This document shows, piece after piece, positions 1 to 5,714 of a DNA stretch of 8,477 nucleotides. Source of the DNA: Alphaproteobacteria bacterium. GTDB taxonomy: Bacteria > Pseudomonadota > Alphaproteobacteria > GCA-2731375. The notes under the pieces were generated by a model. The model did no database searches, was not told where the DNA came from, and was given only the letters and a program-made list of their open reading frames with translations. The position numbers and the translations under genes are program-made. How positions within the stretch are numbered: the stretch's first letter is position 1; the number at the start of each line of letters is the position of its first letter. The stretch lies in the NCBI GenBank assembly GCA_030746295.1, contig JASLMY010000217.1:1-8477 (forward strand), in the 5' to 3' direction.

Positions 1-29
1 TTGACCATCTTAGTCGGGTAAATTATGTA
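1..29 (+). promoter_or_regulatory. Putative IscR type 1 operator/promoter upstream of cysE-iscR
   Basis: Bases 1-21 fit the Escherichia coli type 1 IscR consensus (as I recall it, YYGACTRWWWYAGTCRRSTAT for this part) at 18 of 21 positions; mismatches are at 6, 9 and 21. The GAC at 3-5 and the GTC at 13-15 form the dyad half-sites. The outermost 5' bases of the consensus lie off the left edge. An AT-rich stretch at 19-29 could supply a -10 element, either with TTGACC at 1-6 as -35 (spacer about 17 to TATGTA) or with a -35 beyond the window. The iscR gene lies two genes on, so autoregulation by the [2Fe-2S] repressor is the natural inference. The promoter elements are much less certain than the operator match. 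Confidence 0.55.
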
Positions 30-96
30 CCAATCTCTGGGCTGGGATGGAACGCCTCGACTCGCACGGCGTGGCCGGGGTGCAATCTAACACACT

Positions 97-102
97 AGGT
101 GA
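97..102 (+). promoter_or_regulatory. Ribosome binding site fixing the cysE start
   Basis: AGGTGA lies 4 bases before the ATG at 107. An earlier in-frame ATG at 47 would add 20 residues with no resemblance to the family N-terminus, whereas the protein from 107 begins MFNALKQDI, as short-form CysE proteins do. This favours 107. Confidence 0.6.
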
Positions 103-106
103 TGCG

Positions 107-889
107 ATGTTCAATGCCCTGAAGCAGGATATTCGCGCCTGCATGGAGCGCGACCCGGCGGCGCGCTCCAAGCTCGAGGTGGTCCTGACCTATCCGGGCT
201 TTCACGCCGTGATGGCCTATCGAATGGCGCATCCGCTCTGGCGCCGCGGTTTCAGGCTGTTGGCGCGGCTCTTGTCCTACCTGGCGCGGATGATCACCGG
301 CATCGAGATCCATCCGGGCGCCCATATCGGTCGGGGCTTCTTTATCGATCACGGCCTCGGCGTCGTCATCGGCGAGACCAGCGAGATCGGCGACAACGTG
401 ACGCTCTATCACGACGTCACGCTCGGCGGGATCGCGCCCTCGGTCGATTCCGACCAGCAACGCGACGTCAAGCGCCACCCGACCCTTTGCGACGAGGTCA
501 TCGTCGGCTCCGGGGCGCAGATCCTGGGACCGATCTCGGTCGGCAAGGGGGCCCGCATCGGCGCCAATTCGGTGGTCCTGCACGAAGTTCCGGCGGGCGC
601 CACGATGGTCGGCATTCCAGCCAAGCAGGTTCGCGGCCGGGCGGCGCGCGAGAGCCGTGAGCATCCGCGCTTCGATGCCTACGGCACCCGCGCCGACGTC
701 TCCGACCCGACGCAGCGGATCCTCGACGCGCTGCTCGATCGTGTGCAGGGCCTTTCCATGCGGGTCGAGGAGTTGGAGCGGCAGCTGGTCGAGCAGGGCG
801 TCGAAGATTGGGACGTCGACGACGACCTCGGCGGCGAGGACGACACCTACGAGGAGGAGCCGCCGTTCGATCCCAAGCGTGGCGGCTGA
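107..889 (+). CDS. cysE: Serine O-acetyltransferase, short EpsC-type, with acidic C-terminal tail
   Basis: The enzyme transfers acetyl from acetyl-CoA to L-serine, giving O-acetylserine, the cytosolic precursor of cysteine. From the ATG at 107 it has 260 residues. An N-terminal helical part (1-65, with [19 protein letters not shown]) resembles the Bacillus-type short form, without the longer N-terminal domain of E. coli CysE. The left-handed beta-helix of hexapeptide repeats runs about 66-175. The catalytic Asp81-His82 pair (FIDHGLG) and the RHP motif at 123-125 are present. A loop of about eight extra residues (111-120) precedes RHP. After residue 178 comes an extension: a heptad-like coiled coil at about 202-230, then a very acidic tail (about 233-254). 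It ends in Lys-Arg-Gly-Gly, not the terminal isoleucine that docks into CysK. It is the first gene after an IscR-like site and precedes iscR by 57 bases, an arrangement known from Azotobacter-type isc operons. It would feed cysteine to the desulfurase downstream. Confidence 0.93.
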   Translation: MFNALKQDIRACMERDPAARSKLEVVLTYPGFHAVMAYRMAHPLWRRGFRLLARLLSYLARMITGIEIHPGAHIGRGFFIDHGLGVVIGETSEIGDNVTLYHDVTLGGIAPSVDSDQQRDVKRHPTLCDEVIVGSGAQILGPISVGKGARIGANSVVLHEVPAGATMVGIPAKQVRGRAARESREHPRFDAYGTRADVSDPTQRILDALLDRVQGLSMRVEELERQLVEQGVEDWDVDDDLGGEDDTYEEEPPFDPKRGG

Positions 890-890
890 A

Positions 891-915
891 CGAGACGCCG
901 TCTCGACGGCCGTCG
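891..915. repeat. Two abutting short dyads in the cysE-iscR gap
   Basis: CGAGACG (891-897) and CGTCTCG (899-905) are perfect inverted copies around one base; as RNA they would form a 6-bp stem with a GCC loop. Overlapping its end is the 12-bp perfect palindrome CGACGGCCGTCG (904-915). No T-run follows, so this is not a standard terminator. It could be an operator, an mRNA processing or attenuation hairpin, or chance in GC-rich DNA. Confidence 0.35.
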
Positions 916-946
916 ACGCACTGACGCGCGGGGAAGGGGATAGGCT

Positions 947-1483
947 TTGAAGCTGACGACGAAGGCCCGCTACGCGGTGATGGCGATGGTCGACCTGGCG
1001 GCGGCCACCGACGGCGCGCCGGTCGCGCTCGCCTCGATCGCCGGGCGACAGCAGATCTCGCTCTCCTACCTGGAGCAGCTCTTCGCCAGGCTGCGGCGGG
1101 CCGGCCTGGTCGCGAGCGTGCGTGGCCCGGGCGGCGGCTATTTGCTGGGGCCGCGGGGACGCGCCATCCGCATCGCCGACATCGTCCGCGCGGTCGACGA
1201 GCCGATCCGGGCGACGCGCTGTGCGCCGACCGATACGGTGGGCTGCCTCGCCGATGGCCGGCGCTGCATGACCCACGACCTCTGGGAGGAGCTCGGCAGC
1301 CAGATCGACCTCTTCTTGAGCGCGGTCTGCCTGAGCGACGTCATCGACGGCGCGCTTCCCAAGGCGTCTCGGCCGGAGCGCCGGCCGATGGCCCCTAAGG
1401 CGGACTCCACCGCTGGCACGCGCAGCCCGGAGTCGGCCGGGCCACTCGACGCGCCGAGCCTCGTCGCCGGCGCCAGTCGTTGA
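947..1483 (+). CDS. iscR: Rrf2-family Fe-S cluster-sensing repressor IscR
   Basis: This is a cytosolic DNA-binding repressor that in the known family senses Fe-S status through a bound [2Fe-2S] cluster. It has 178 residues. It starts with TTG at 947, preceded by AAGGGGA (934-940) at 6 bases; the resulting N-terminus MKLTTKARYAVMAM is typical of Rrf2 proteins. The winged helix-turn-helix covers about 1-70. The recognition helix SLSYLEQLF (38-46) keeps Glu43, which in E. coli IscR governs type 1 versus type 2 site choice, and the wing VRGPGGGYLLG (58-68) is intact. Cluster ligands are Cys92, Cys100, Cys107 and His110 (CMTHDLW). Spacing between the cysteines is 7 and 6 residues, against 5 and 5 in E. 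coli. The tail after about 137 is Pro/Ala/Ser-rich and looks disordered. Its TGA stop overlaps a possible TTG start (1480) of the desulfurase gene, so the two are probably co-transcribed. Confidence 0.92.
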   Translation: MKLTTKARYAVMAMVDLAAATDGAPVALASIAGRQQISLSYLEQLFARLRRAGLVASVRGPGGGYLLGPRGRAIRIADIVRAVDEPIRATRCAPTDTVGCLADGRRCMTHDLWEELGSQIDLFLSAVCLSDVIDGALPKASRPERRPMAPKADSTAGTRSPESAGPLDAPSLVAGASR

Positions 1484-1512
1484 CGGGCGGATCTCGACAG
1501 GCGGCGGCTGCC

Positions 1513-2646
1513 ATGGCTGACGGGCACATCTACCTCGACTACAACGCCACCACGGCGGCCCATCGGGACGTCGTCGAGGCGGTGAGTGCGGTCATGGCCC
1601 ATGCTTCCAACCCGTCCTCGGTGCACGGACCCGGACGGGCGGCGCGGCAGCGGGTGGAGGCGGCGCGGGCCTCGGTGGCGCGCCTGGTGGGTGCCGAGGC
1701 CGCGAACGTGATCTTCACCTCCGGCGGTACCGAAGCCGACAACCTGGCCCTCAAGGGTAATGGCGAGCGCCGCTTGATGATCGCCGCCAGCGAGCACGGT
1801 GCAATACTGGCGCCGGCGCTGCTGCACGATGCCGGTGCCGTGATCTTGGCCGTGGACGGCGATGGCCTACTCGACCTCGACGGTCTGGCGGCGGCGCTGC
1901 GGGCCAGCGACAAGCCGGCCCTGGTCTCGGTGATGCTGGCCAACAACGAGACCGGCGTGATCCAGCCGCTGGCCAAGATCGCCGAGACGGCCAAGGCGCA
2001 TGGCGCCCTCGTGCACACCGACGCGGTGCAGGCGGCGGGCAAGATCCCGGTCGATATCGCGAGCTTGGGCGTCGATATGCTGAGCCTCTCAGGCCACAAG
2101 ATCGGCGGCCCGCAGGGCGTCGGTGCCCTGGTGCTGGCGAGCGACCTGGCGCTGGAGGCCGAGATCGTCGGCGGCGGCCAAGAACGGGGCCGGCGTTCTG
2201 GCACCGAGAACGTCGCCGGCATCGTCGGTTTCGGGCGTGCCGCCGAGATCGCTACCGAGAACCTCTCGGACTATGCCGGTCTCGCCCGCTTGCGCGACGA
2301 TATGGAGCGCCGACTGGCCGAGATCGCGCCCGATCGCCGCGTCTTCGGCGACCGCGTCGCCAGGCTTCCCAACACCTCCTGCGCCACCATGCCGGGGGTT
2401 GACTCGCAGACCCAGGTCATGGCCTTCGATCTTGCCGGCATCGCGGTCAGCGCCGGCTCCGCCTGCTCGTCCGGCAAGGTCGCGGCCAGCCATGTCCTGG
2501 AGGCCATGGGCATCGAACGCGAGGTCGCGGCAACGGCGCTCAGAGTCAGCCTCGGCTGGCGTACCAGCGCCGCCGAGATCGACCGTTTCGTCGAGGTCTG
2601 GGCAGAGATTTACCAACGCGCGGGCCGGCGGGTCGACGCCGCCTGA
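1513..2646 (+). CDS. Group I (NifS/IscS-type) cysteine desulfurase, PLP-dependent
   Basis: The enzyme removes sulfur from L-cysteine as a persulfide on its own cysteine, leaving alanine, and supplies it for Fe-S cluster and other thio-cofactor synthesis. From the ATG at 1513 it has 377 residues, the usual length. Visible landmarks are the opening YLDYNATT (7-14), the PLP-phosphate loop TSGGTEADN (69-77), His95, Asp170 and Gln173 around the cofactor ring, the PLP lysine Lys196 in SGHK, and the catalytic loop SAGSACSSG with Cys318. This loop is closer to NifS and to the desulfurase of alphaproteobacterial suf operons than to E. coli IscS (SACTSA), so I give no symbol. An in-frame TTG at 1480 overlapping the iscR stop would add 11 residues; ATG was chosen because conserved sequence begins just after it, though its ribosome site (AGGCGG, 1499-1504) is only fair. 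It sits between iscR and a ferredoxin with no scaffold gene between. Confidence 0.93.
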   Translation: MADGHIYLDYNATTAAHRDVVEAVSAVMAHASNPSSVHGPGRAARQRVEAARASVARLVGAEAANVIFTSGGTEADNLALKGNGERRLMIAASEHGAILAPALLHDAGAVILAVDGDGLLDLDGLAAALRASDKPALVSVMLANNETGVIQPLAKIAETAKAHGALVHTDAVQAAGKIPVDIASLGVDMLSLSGHKIGGPQGVGALVLASDLALEAEIVGGGQERGRRSGTENVAGIVGFGRAAEIATENLSDYAGLARLRDDMERRLAEIAPDRRVFGDRVARLPNTSCATMPGVDSQTQVMAFDLAGIAVSAGSACSSGKVAASHVLEAMGIEREVAATALRVSLGWRTSAAEIDRFVEVWAEIYQRAGRRVDAA

Positions 2647-2688
2647 GGTTTGCCACCAATTCAAGTCAGTCCTTGGGAGTAGCACGTG

Positions 2689-3024
2689 ATGCCGAAGATG
2701 GTCTTCATCAGCGCCGATGGTAACGAACGCCTCGAGGTCGACGCCCCGGTGGGGCTGTCGGTGATGGAGGTCGCGCATCGCCACGGCGTCGATATCGAGG
2801 GTGCCTGCGAGGGCTGCATGGCCTGCTCGACCTGCCACGTCATCGTCGATGCGGCCGATTTCGAGAGGCTGGAGGCGGCCTCGGAGGACGAGGAGGACAT
2901 GCTCGATCTCGCCTTCGGCCTGACCAAGACCTCGCGCCTGGGCTGTCAGATCGTCATGAGCGAGGCGCTCGACGGTCTCGTCGTGCGGCTGCCGGCCTCG
3001 ACCCGCAACATGCTGCTGGCCTGA
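2689..3024 (+). CDS. fdx: Adrenodoxin-type [2Fe-2S] ferredoxin (ISC-type Fdx)
   Basis: A small soluble electron carrier. In ISC systems Fdx gives electrons for reducing persulfide sulfur during cluster assembly. It has 111 residues from the ATG at 2689; a GTG directly before it (2686) is an equally possible start. GGGAG at 2675-2679 serves either. The cluster ligands follow the vertebrate/bacterial adrenodoxin pattern C-X5-C-X2-C...C: Cys40, Cys46, Cys49 and Cys86 (SRLGCQ). Cys43 is an additional cysteine inside the first loop. The acidic stretch SEDEEDMLD (65-73) matches the region that contacts reductase and desulfurase in Fdx homologues. It lies 42 bases after the desulfurase, in the position fdx takes at the end of isc operons, but with iscU, iscA, hscB and hscA absent. 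Its stop codon overlaps the ribosome binding site of tenA. Confidence 0.9.
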   Translation: MPKMVFISADGNERLEVDAPVGLSVMEVAHRHGVDIEGACEGCMACSTCHVIVDAADFERLEAASEDEEDMLDLAFGLTKTSRLGCQIVMSEALDGLVVRLPASTRNMLLA

Positions 3025-3028
3025 GGTG
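3023..3028 (+). promoter_or_regulatory. tenA ribosome binding site overlapping the fdx stop
   Basis: GAGGTG lies 5 bases before the ATG at 3034 and overlaps the last two bases of the fdx TGA (3022-3024). This points to one transcript and probable translational coupling of fdx and tenA. Confidence 0.6.
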
Positions 3029-3033
3029 GGCCG

Positions 3034-3735
3034 ATGGGCACCGCCGCCGACCACGCACTGGCCCCGCCGGAGAGCCTCTTCGAGCGCTTGAAGGCGGCGG
3101 CGGCCGAGGACTGGCGCGCCTATGTCGCGCATCCCTTCGTCGAGCGCCTCTCGGATGGCAGCTTGCCCGAGGCCTGCTTCCGCCACTACCTGGGCCAGGA
3201 CTACCTCTTCCTGATCCATTTCGCGCGGGCCTATGCGCTCGCCATCTACAAGTCGGAAACCCTGGCCGAGATGCGCCAGGCAGCGGCCATCGTGCAAGGC
3301 TTGCTCGACGTCGAGATGAGCTTGCACGTGGAGTACTGCGCCGGCTGGGGCATGAGCGAGGCCGAGATGGAGGCCCTGCCCGAGGCGACGGCAACCATGG
3401 CCTATACGCGCTATGTGCTGGAGAAGGGCTTGTCGGGCGACATCCTCGATCTCTATACCGCGCTCGCCCCATGCGTCGTCGGCTATGGTGAGATCGGGGC
3501 GCGTCTGGCGGCCAGCCCGGCGGTGCCGCTGGCCGACAACCCCTATCGTGCCTGGATCGAGATGTATGCCGGTGACGAATATCGCGAGGTCGCCGTGGCT
3601 GCGGTCGCGCAGCTCGACTATCTGGCTGAGGCCCGCCTGACCGAAGCCCGCTTTCCGGCCCTCGCCCGGACTTTCGCTCAGGCGACCCGCCTCGAGGCCG
3701 CCTTCTGGCAGATGGGGCTGGCGCTCGAAAGCTGA
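3034..3735 (+). CDS. tenA: TenA-family aminopyrimidine aminohydrolase / thiaminase II
   Basis: TenA enzymes hydrolyse aminomethyl-pyrimidine, a thiamin breakdown product, to hydroxymethylpyrimidine for thiamin salvage, and can also cleave thiamin. The protein has 233 residues, the usual length for this all-helical, heme-oxygenase-like fold. Seen directly: HPFVERLSDGSLP (33-45) at the N-terminus, then YLGQDYLFL with Asp56, the PTSL-region equivalent EATATMAYTRYVL (117-129), the nucleophile Cys147 in LAPCVVGYGEIG with Tyr151, and Glu221 in RLEAAFWQM near the C-terminus. These correspond to the catalytic Asp, Cys and Glu of Bacillus subtilis TenA. No other thiamin gene is nearby. Its place 9 bases behind fdx suggests co-expression with the Fe-S genes; this would make sense because ThiC is an Fe-S enzyme and thiazole synthesis takes desulfurase sulfur, but that link is inference. 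Some TenA relatives act on other amines, so the exact substrate is open. Confidence 0.88.
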   Translation: MGTAADHALAPPESLFERLKAAAAEDWRAYVAHPFVERLSDGSLPEACFRHYLGQDYLFLIHFARAYALAIYKSETLAEMRQAAAIVQGLLDVEMSLHVEYCAGWGMSEAEMEALPEATATMAYTRYVLEKGLSGDILDLYTALAPCVVGYGEIGARLAASPAVPLADNPYRAWIEMYAGDEYREVAVAAVAQLDYLAEARLTEARFPALARTFAQATRLEAAFWQMGLALES

Positions 3736-3769
3736 CTGGCCCTCGTGCTATCGTGCCCTCGACACTGCC

Positions 3770-3779
3770 GGAGGAGGGG
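3770..3779 (+). promoter_or_regulatory. Strong ribosome binding site fixing the dioxygenase start
   Basis: GGAGGAGGGG ends 3 bases before the ATG at 3783, with the GGAGG core at 8 bases. It lies inside the reading frame that would start at GTG 3753, which argues that the real start is 3783. Confidence 0.7.
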
Positions 3780-3782
3780 ACG

Positions 3783-4643
3783 ATGGGGTTTTCGGTAGCT
3801 AAGCTGGCGCCGGCGATCGGCGCCGAGGTGACGGGGATCGACCTCGCCCGGCCGCTCGACGACGATACCATGGCCGCCCTGCGCCAGGCCTGGCTCGACC
3901 ATGTGGTGCTGGTCTTCCCGAACCAGGAAATCGACGACGACCAGCAGATCGCCTTCTCACGCCGCATCGGCGAGTTGGAGCTCATTCGCATGGCCGGTGT
4001 CGAGCTCGACGGCAAGCCCGAGATCTACCAGGCCACCAACATCGGCGCCGACGGCCGCGTATTGCCCAAGGACCATCCGCTGATGCAGTTCAACAAGGGC
4101 AACATGCAGTGGCATTCGGATTCCTCCTTCAAGAAGGTCCCGGCGATGGCCTCGCTCTTGCGTGCGATCGAGGTGCCCGACGCCGGCGCCGATACGGAGT
4201 TCGCCAATCTCTCCGCCGCCTACGCCGCGCTTTCGGAGGAGATGAAGCAGCGGATCGCGGGCCTGGTCGCGGTGCACGACTTCAACTGGTCGCGGCGCGA
4301 TATCGAGAACGTGGTTATGAGCGGGGACGAGATGGACCTGATCCCGCCGGTCCAGCACAAACTCGTCCGCACCCATCCCGAGACCGGGCGGAAGTCGCTC
4401 TACCTCGGCAGCCATGCGGCTCGGATCGTCGACATGGACGAGGCCGAGGGCCGCCGGCTCCTGGACGAGCTGACCGAGTTCGCGACCGAGCCGCGCTTCA
4501 CCTACAGCCACCAATGGCGGCCGGGCGATCTCGTCTGGTGGGACAACCGCTGCGCCGTGCACCGGGCGACGCGATACGACATCAACAGCTACCGCCGCCG
4601 CCTGCACCGCACCACGATCGCCGGCACTGGCCCGGTGACCTGA
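3783..4643 (+). CDS. TfdA/TauD-family Fe(II)/2-oxoglutarate-dependent dioxygenase
   Basis: A cytosolic non-heme iron oxygenase of the TauD/TfdA family, which couples decarboxylation of 2-oxoglutarate to hydroxylation of a small substrate. It has 286 residues from the ATG chosen by its ribosome site. The iron triad is His111-x-Asp113 (WHSDSSF) and His260 (DNRCAVHRATRYD). The arginine cluster at 271-276 holds the likely 2-oxoglutarate and substrate carboxylate ligands (best guess Arg272 and Arg276). It resembles TfdA of Cupriavidus more than taurine dioxygenase: WHSDSSF, DTEF at 137-140, the SHA/EGRRLL region (210-227) and GDLVWWDNRC (248-257) line up with my memory of TfdA. The substrate cannot be read from sequence; TfdA-like proteins of environmental alphaproteobacteria are often not herbicide-degrading. 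It follows tenA by 47 bases and precedes a transporter, which may carry its substrate or product. Confidence 0.88.
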   Translation: MGFSVAKLAPAIGAEVTGIDLARPLDDDTMAALRQAWLDHVVLVFPNQEIDDDQQIAFSRRIGELELIRMAGVELDGKPEIYQATNIGADGRVLPKDHPLMQFNKGNMQWHSDSSFKKVPAMASLLRAIEVPDAGADTEFANLSAAYAALSEEMKQRIAGLVAVHDFNWSRRDIENVVMSGDEMDLIPPVQHKLVRTHPETGRKSLYLGSHAARIVDMDEAEGRRLLDELTEFATEPRFTYSHQWRPGDLVWWDNRCAVHRATRYDINSYRRRLHRTTIAGTGPVT

Positions 4644-4660
4644 GCTCCAAACCGCTTGAT

Positions 4661-4678
4661 CCGGCCGGTAGCGGCCGG
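4661..4678. repeat. Short GC hairpin between the dioxygenase and transporter genes
   Basis: CCGGCCG (4661-4667) and CGGCCGG (4672-4678) form a perfect 7-bp stem around GTAG. No T-run follows. It lies before the preferred transporter start at 4710 and inside the longer frame from 4656, and may be a leader hairpin or chance. Confidence 0.3.
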
Positions 4679-4709
4679 CATTGATCGCGGCAACGCCCGA
4701 GTACCTCTC

Positions 4710-5585
4710 TTGCTTGACGACGCGCTTCCCGTCCTGCTGTCGCTCGCCGCCGCGCTGCTCTTCGCAGTCGGGGCACAGTTCCAGAACATCGGCCTCGACT
4801 ATATGGATTCGCGCGCAGGTGCCGCCGTCTCCATCTGCTCCTCGGCGGTCTTCTTCTGGCTCGCGGCGCCGTTCTTCCTGAAGCTCGACTACTGGCTGCA
4901 CCCGGCGGTGCTGATCTTTGTCGCCATCGGTCTCTTCCGGCCGGCGCTCTCGGCTAACCTGGCGCTGGCGGGTATGCGATATCTGGGGCCGACGGTCTCC
5001 AGCACGCTCAGCTCCACCTCGCCGGTCTTCGGCACACTGCTCGGCATCTTCTGGCTCGGCGAGGTGCTGACCTGGCCGATCGCCATCGGTACCGGCGGTA
5101 TCGTCGGGGCGGTGATGCTGCTGGCGAAGCGCGGCGGGCGCCAGGCCCGGAGTTGGCCGCTCTGGGCGCTCGGCCTGCCAGTGGCGGCGGCGGCGATCCG
5201 AGCGCTCGGCCACGACCTTTCGAAGATCGGCATGGTCTACATCCCGAGCCCCTATTTCGCCGGCCTCGTCGGCTTCACCGTCTCGGGCCTGATCACGATC
5301 GTCGTTCACCTGGGTCGGCGCGACCGCGCGCCGATCCCCTGGCGGACCCGCGGCCCCTTTTGGTTCATCGCCGCCGGCGCCACGTTCTCGGTGGCGCTGA
5401 TCTGCCTCAACACCGCGCTGCAGCGGGGCCAGATCATCGCCGTCGTGCCGGTGGTCGCAGCCTCGCCGGTCTTCACGCTATTGCTCAGCTACGCGGTCTC
5501 CCGGGCCGAGCGGCTGTCGGGCCGCATCGTCGCCGCCGTCTTCGTCGTCGTGCCGGCGGTGATGCTGATCGCCGTCAGCCGCTGA
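4710..5585 (+). CDS. EamA/DMT-superfamily inner-membrane transporter
   Basis: A predicted 10-helix inner-membrane permease of the drug/metabolite transporter superfamily; members export or import small metabolites, and substrate cannot be inferred. From the TTG at 4710 it has 291 residues, typical for the family. Hydrophobic segments begin at about residue 6 (LPVLLSLAAALLFAVGA) and continue to the last residues. The two EamA repeats are visible as matching motifs: SSTSPVFGTLLGIFWLGEVL near 87-106 and VVAASPVFTLLLSYAVSRAE near 239-258. The start is uncertain: TTG at 4656 gives 309 residues but its first 18 codons include a hairpin and have weaker GC bias at third positions, and neither start has a clear ribosome site. 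It ends the + strand run, 12 to 66 bases after the dioxygenase, and converges on the - strand genes across a long palindrome. Confidence 0.85.
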   Translation: MLDDALPVLLSLAAALLFAVGAQFQNIGLDYMDSRAGAAVSICSSAVFFWLAAPFFLKLDYWLHPAVLIFVAIGLFRPALSANLALAGMRYLGPTVSSTLSSTSPVFGTLLGIFWLGEVLTWPIAIGTGGIVGAVMLLAKRGGRQARSWPLWALGLPVAAAAIRALGHDLSKIGMVYIPSPYFAGLVGFTVSGLITIVVHLGRRDRAPIPWRTRGPFWFIAAGATFSVALICLNTALQRGQIIAVVPVVAASPVFTLLLSYAVSRAERLSGRIVAAVFVVVPAVMLIAVSR

Positions 5586-5622
5586 GCGGTACCTATCTAA
5601 CTCGACTTGCGCCGGTTCCCGG

Positions 5623-5692
5623 CCACCCGCTCCCCCGTCCCAACCACCCCGTGGGTACCATCTATGGGTGGTTGGGACGGGGGAGCGGGTGG
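5623..5692. terminator. Perfect 27-bp inverted repeat at the convergent junction, likely bidirectional terminator
   Basis: The left arm (5623-5649) and right arm (5666-5692) are exact inverted copies separated by 16 bases (5650-5665), and could extend by two G-U pairs in + strand RNA. Ending 37 bases after the transporter stop and 22 bases from the oxidoreductase stop, it would form a very stable hairpin at the 3' end of both transcripts. Only TTT follows on the + strand and no T-run on the - strand, so it is not a textbook rho-independent terminator; it may block exonucleases or act with Rho. The right arm on the + strand, and the left arm read on the - strand, also hold four G-runs (3, 3, 5, 3) fitting the G3+N1-7 quadruplex pattern. 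Confidence 0.7.
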
Positions 5693-5714
5693 TTTAGCGG
5701 TCTTCTAATTCAAC

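Noticed and set aside
47..106. Upstream ATG start for cysE at 47
   Set aside because: The 20 added residues do not resemble CysE N-termini, and AGGTGA sits directly before the ATG at 107.
95..1276. Long - strand open frame of 393 codons opposite cysE and iscR
   Set aside because: The + strand carries two clearly recognisable genes here. The antisense product is Arg/Ala/Asp-rich with no family motif, as expected for GC-rich shadow frames.
2656..2679. Weak hairpin (CCAA/TTGG, CAAG/CTTG) before fdx as a riboswitch or attenuator
   Set aside because: Stems are only four pairs and the gap is 42 bases, too short for a known riboswitch.
2089..3327. Long - strand open frame of 412 codons opposite the desulfurase, fdx and tenA
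   Set aside because: It spans three real genes and their gaps on the other strand and shows no domain signature.
3753..3782. GTG start for the dioxygenase at 3753
   Set aside because: The strong GGAGGAGGGG ribosome site lies within this extension and clearly serves the ATG at 3783.
3957..5309. Long - strand open frame of 450 codons opposite the dioxygenase and transporter
   Set aside because: Charged low-complexity product (Arg, Asp, Glu, Gln), no recognisable motif, fully covered by real + strand genes.
5623..5692. Palindrome as a MITE or insertion-sequence remnant
   Set aside because: No target-site duplication is visible at its edges, the loop is only 16 bases, and it sits exactly between convergent stops, which a terminator explains better. 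A genome copy search could reopen this.
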